Below are positions 14,555-17,187 of a DNA stretch of 17,187 nt, piece by piece; within the stretch, counting starts at the first letter, position 1; each line of letters begins with the position of its first letter. Source of the DNA: JAWXBT01 sp964523015 (lineage in GTDB: Bacteria; Bdellovibrionota_C; UBA2361; J135). The stretch is from NCBI GenBank assembly GCA_964523015.1, contig CAZFXN010000059.1:1-17187 (forward strand), read 5' to 3'. The notes under the pieces were generated by a model. That model saw only the letters and a list, made by a program, of their open reading frames with translations. It did not search any database and had not been told where the DNA came from. Position numbers and translations under genes: made by a program.

Positions 14555-15484
14555 CTAAACCTGATCAGGCACCAGTGGATCCGATCCATTAGTTATCTCA
14601 TCGCCATCACTTGCCCCATCGCTATCAGTATCGGGATTTAATGGATCCGTATTATGGGTAAAGATCTCCGCCCCATCTAGGAGTCCATCTCCGTCAGTAT
14701 CGGCAATGGTTGGATCCGTTCCAAATTTACTTAATTCAAACTGATCGTAGAGCTGATCGTTGTCAAGATCGGTAAGTTTTAATTGATTCTCTCCTAGAGG
14801 GATAAATTCACTACTAGTTAGAAAGGTAAAAAAAGTTTCGAACATAAAATTATAGCCAGCACCATTTGGATGGATCAGATCGTTATCAACGTGAATGTTT
14901 GGATCTATAAGATCATAACGGATCCGCTTACCTAAGTTTTTAATTGCATTATTAACCGCAGCAACCCAGGGCTGCTGCCAAGGGCGAAGAGTTTGGGTGA
15001 CCTTTGCTACTTCAGAATAAATACCCCGTTTTTTGGTAAACCTTTTCATTGCTTTTAGGTAAGCCCGAGTTAAAGCCGGATTTTTATGGGTATGAAAATC
15101 ATTAAGACCACAGGCATAAATTGCAACGTCTGAGTCAGCTGATCCTTTTTCATTTTTAAGGATCCTGTGTCGGGCTTCAATTTGAAGATTAAGGCACTTA
15201 ATACCAGAGTGACCAAAATTTAAAACCTTAAAAGTTTTCTTTGGTAAATTCTGTTTGAAGTTTTGCTTTACTCGTAGAGGCACGCCACCAGTTACTCCAT
15301 TAATCATAGGATCAGATATGCCGCGAGTAACGCTATCCCCAAAAAAGGAGATGGTGAATTTTCCATCGCAATTGTAATCTGGATAACCGTAGGTTGCCGG
15401 ACATGCATTAGCTACTTGGGGGCGCCCTAAAGCAAAGACGCCAAATACTAAAGCCGAAATAATCACTGAATGACGAAGTATCAT
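14555..15484 (-). CDS. Secreted SGNH-family hydrolase with C-terminal DxDxDG repeats
   Basis: A 309-residue exported esterase or lipase-like enzyme; substrate unknown. A signal peptide (about residues 1-27, VANA then CPAT) is followed by an SGNH/GDSL domain. Block I is FFGDSVTRG with nucleophile S51, block II is GHSG (91-94), block III is CGLND with N128, and block V is DLIHP with D202 and H205. All catalytic positions are present. Residues 239-305 hold three Ca-binding DxDxDG-type loops (DLDNDQLYDQFE, DTDGDGLLDGAE, DTDSDGASDGDE), of the thrombospondin type 3-like kind also seen in the propeller protein at 1434-3206. The ribosome site is weak. The stop is 10 bp from the 14512-14544 palindrome. 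Confidence 0.92.
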   Translation of the reverse strand: MILRHSVIISALVFGVFALGRPQVANACPATYGYPDYNCDGKFTISFFGDSVTRGISDPMINGVTGGVPLRVKQNFKQNLPKKTFKVLNFGHSGIKCLNLQIEARHRILKNEKGSADSDVAIYACGLNDFHTHKNPALTRAYLKAMKRFTKKRGIYSEVAKVTQTLRPWQQPWVAAVNNAIKNLGKRIRYDLIDPNIHVDNDLIHPNGAGYNFMFETFFTFLTSSEFIPLGENQLKLTDLDNDQLYDQFELSKFGTDPTIADTDGDGLLDGAEIFTHNTDPLNPDTDSDGASDGDEITNGSDPLVPDQV

Positions 15485-15733
15485 TATAAGAGACCAAATA
15501 GTTTCTATTTTAAGTTTTCCTGTTCTAAGGCTCTAATTTCTAACCCTATTTTCCTATAATACACAACTGAGCCCCTCGGTCGACTTTTTAGCAAAAAAGA
15601 ACCGAAAGAAAATTTTGGGTACAAAATTTTGGGTACCAGGTTCCCAAAATTATCAATGAATAATAACACCGTGACATGACTGAGGATTTTGCAGTAATAC
15701 TAGGAATGGAATTTACTTACCGATAACAATTCT
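15485..15733. other. Divergent intergenic region with REP-like repeats
   Basis: This 249-bp region separates the divergent hydrolase and membrane protein genes. TATAAT at 15555-15560 is a possible plus-strand -10 box but has no good -35. The repeat cluster at 15576-15651 fills the middle; no gene is seen. Confidence 0.4.
15576..15651. repeat. REP-like cluster: two hairpins and a 14-bp direct repeat
   Basis: A hairpin (TCGGT 15576-15580 with ACCGA 15601-15605, inner CTTTTT 15584-15589 with AAAAAG 15594-15599) is followed by AAAATTTTGGGTAC twice in tandem (15609-15622, 15623-15636). The second copy continues into a palindrome: AATTTTGGG (15625-15633) pairs with CCCAAAATT (15643-15651) around TACCAGGTT. 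The layout recalls REP/BIME elements moved by REP-associated transposases; this is by style, and no transposase is seen. Confidence 0.5.
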
Positions 15734-17187
15734 ATGCATGTTCTCATCTGGCTTCTTTTTGCACTTTTGGCTGGGCTCTATATTACTGGGCCGATTATCG
15801 ATCCTGACCTCTGGTGGCACATCGTAGTTGGGCGTTGGATCCTGGCCAATAATACAGTGCCCCATGTTGATTACTGGAACATGTTTGGCGTTAGTATGCC
15901 CTGGCGAGCTTATTCCTGGAGCAACGAAGTTCTCTTTGCCTTTACTGAAGCAACCTACGGCATTTATGGACTACTGACACTTAAAGCGATCTTTGCCGTA
16001 ATTTTAGCGCTGACCCTTTCCTGGACTTTCGGCAAAATCGCCAAAGATCATTTCTTTGGTGGATTACTTGGATTTTATTCAACCATCGCCACCTTTAATC
16101 ATTTTACACTCCGTCCTCAGAGTTTAACCTGGATCTTTTTTGCTCTGTTAATTTGGATAGCTGATGAAATCTCAAAAGAGGGTATTACTAAAAAACGCCT
16201 CCTAATAATGTTTTTAACGTTTGTGCTTTGGGCAAACTCTCACCTAACTGCACTTATCGGTTTAGTTGCTGCATCAATCTGGTTATTAAAAACTGGAGGA
16301 AAAAATGAGCAGAAGAACGATTGGAGCGCTTTTAGTAAAGTTCTCTTTGTTGGTTTAATCGCACTAATTGCTACACCGTATCTTGGTGGTGAGGTCGCAA
16401 CCCTGTTTAGTAAAGCCGGACATCCGTTTCACTACAGCACCATTGCAGAGTTTCAATCTGCCCAGATTAATCATTACTCAACTGCATTTTTAGTTATTTT
16501 ATTTTCGGTACTTTTAGCGTTTTTACATAAGCAACCAGGAGCTATTGCTTTTCCTAAGCTTTTTTTAGCAGGTAGTTTTACTATCGCTGGACTAGCCGTC
16601 GTTAAATTTATTCCGTTAGCGATTATAATTATCGCCGCCATTATCGCTTCCATTTGGAGTAGCTATAAAGAGGATCCTGAAAAGCTAGGAGAGCTCGGAG
16701 TCGGTTTTAAAAAACTAAGTGAGCTTTTCTTTGATAAACTCCTTGGTCACGGCCTTGCCGTTCTTTTAATCGCTGGAATAGTAGTGCAAGTTGTACGGAT
16801 TGAAAAAACGCCTCTCTCCCTTGAGCAAACTCCTAAGGAGGCACTCGATTACATAATAGATAATAATCTCCCCGGACCAATTCTAAATCTATTTGGTGAT
16901 GGTGGATACATTATGTATCGCTACAGTGATGCGAATGGTAATCCGAAGCTATTAGTACCAATTGATGGACGCACTAATGTTAATTCTCCTGACATAATGA
17001 AAAAACACATGATCGCGCTTAGAGGCCAACTTGGTTGGAAAGATTATATCGAGGCAGTAAAACCAAATATCGTCCTTTGGCGCACTGAAGGCCCATTAAC
17101 CTCACTTCTGTTAGAGAGCCCCGAGTGGTGCCTAGCTCATCGGGACGGCACCGATCAGAAAGGGCATGTGGTGTTTGTGCGGCGTGG
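15734..17187 (+). CDS. Polytopic membrane protein, GT-C glycosyltransferase-like (partial at right edge)
   Basis: An open frame of 484 codons runs from ATG 15734 to the window end without a stop. It begins MHVLIWLLFALLAGLYITG and has about ten hydrophobic segments. The first outer loop carries DPDLWWHIVVGRWI (residues 24-37) and then PHVDYWN, an acidic motif after TM1 typical of GT-C-fold, lipid-sugar-using membrane glycosyltransferase-like proteins. A soluble C-terminal part starts near residue 365, with FGDGGYIMYRY and IDGRTNV, and the visible end (HVVFVRR) looks close to the natural C-terminus. An in-frame TAG at 15701 with no other start between makes ATG 15734 the only choice, though its ribosome site is weak. 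The precise donor and acceptor cannot be told. Confidence 0.8.
   Translation, partial: MHVLIWLLFALLAGLYITGPIIDPDLWWHIVVGRWILANNTVPHVDYWNMFGVSMPWRAYSWSNEVLFAFTEATYGIYGLLTLKAIFAVILALTLSWTFGKIAKDHFFGGLLGFYSTIATFNHFTLRPQSLTWIFFALLIWIADEISKEGITKKRLLIMFLTFVLWANSHLTALIGLVAASIWLLKTGGKNEQKNDWSAFSKVLFVGLIALIATPYLGGEVATLFSKAGHPFHYSTIAEFQSAQINHYSTAFLVILFSVLLAFLHKQPGAIAFPKLFLAGSFTIAGLAVVKFIPLAIIIIAAIIASIWSSYKEDPEKLGELGVGFKKLSELFFDKLLGHGLAVLLIAGIVVQVVRIEKTPLSLEQTPKEALDYIIDNNLPGPILNLFGDGGYIMYRYSDANGNPKLLVPIDGRTNVNSPDIMKKHMIALRGQLGWKDYIEAVKPNIVLWRTEGPLTSLLLESPEWCLAHRDGTDQKGHVVFVRR

Overview
This 17.2-kb window is ordinary-looking chromosome from an AT-rich, Gram-negative bacterium that exports many proteins. 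I see no phage, CRISPR, tRNA, rRNA or complete transposon. The housekeeping genes (clpX, plsY, rpe, fmt, def, purC) are intact. The accessory genes encode exported proteins with Ca-binding DxDxDG (thrombospondin type 3-like) repeats, a beta-propeller, a subtilase and a trypsin-like lipoprotein. That mix, with CGC-type Cys/Asp repeats, recalls Bdellovibrionota or delta-proteobacteria-like lineages. This placement is an inference from style, not a phylogenetic result.

Layout. 1-189: a truncated 55-bp copy of part of the gene at 1434-3206, then a REP-like palindrome. 190-1353 (-): AAA ATPase with a DUF4143 nuclease-fold domain. 1384-1423: a perfect 40-bp palindrome. 1434-3206 (-): secreted seven-bladed propeller/TSP3 protein. 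3407-4930 (+): subtilisin-like protease, divergent from the propeller gene. 4933-6180 (-): clpX, convergent with the protease. 6181-6631: AT-rich gap with a promoter for a 66-residue protein (6632-6832, +). 6829-10438 (-): a compact cluster read def-fmt-rpe-trypsin-like lipoprotein-plsY. 10445-10660: divergent intergenic region with 12-bp tandem repeats. 10661-13311 (+): an unknown alpha/beta protein, a membrane protein with a lysine-rich tail, and purC. 13332-14510 (-): a second DUF4143 ATPase. 14512-14544: a perfect 14-bp-arm palindrome. 14555-15484 (-): secreted SGNH hydrolase with DxDxDG repeats. 15485-15733: REP-like repeat cluster. 15734-right edge (+): polytopic membrane protein with a DPDLWWH motif (GT-C glycosyltransferase-like), cut by the window end.

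The genes fall into three themes: core translation, lipid, sugar-phosphate, purine and proteolysis functions; exported hydrolases and Ca-binding proteins; and two ATPase genes that look like accessory insertions. The most notable pattern is that both DUF4143 ATPase genes sit in the same context. Each follows, on the same strand, a secreted DxDxDG-repeat gene whose stop codon is exactly 10 bp from a perfect palindrome, and the ATPase starts 1 or 30 bp beyond it. The first ATPase is also bracketed by the 55-bp duplication. These observations suggest, without proving, a shared route of insertion or shared regulation.
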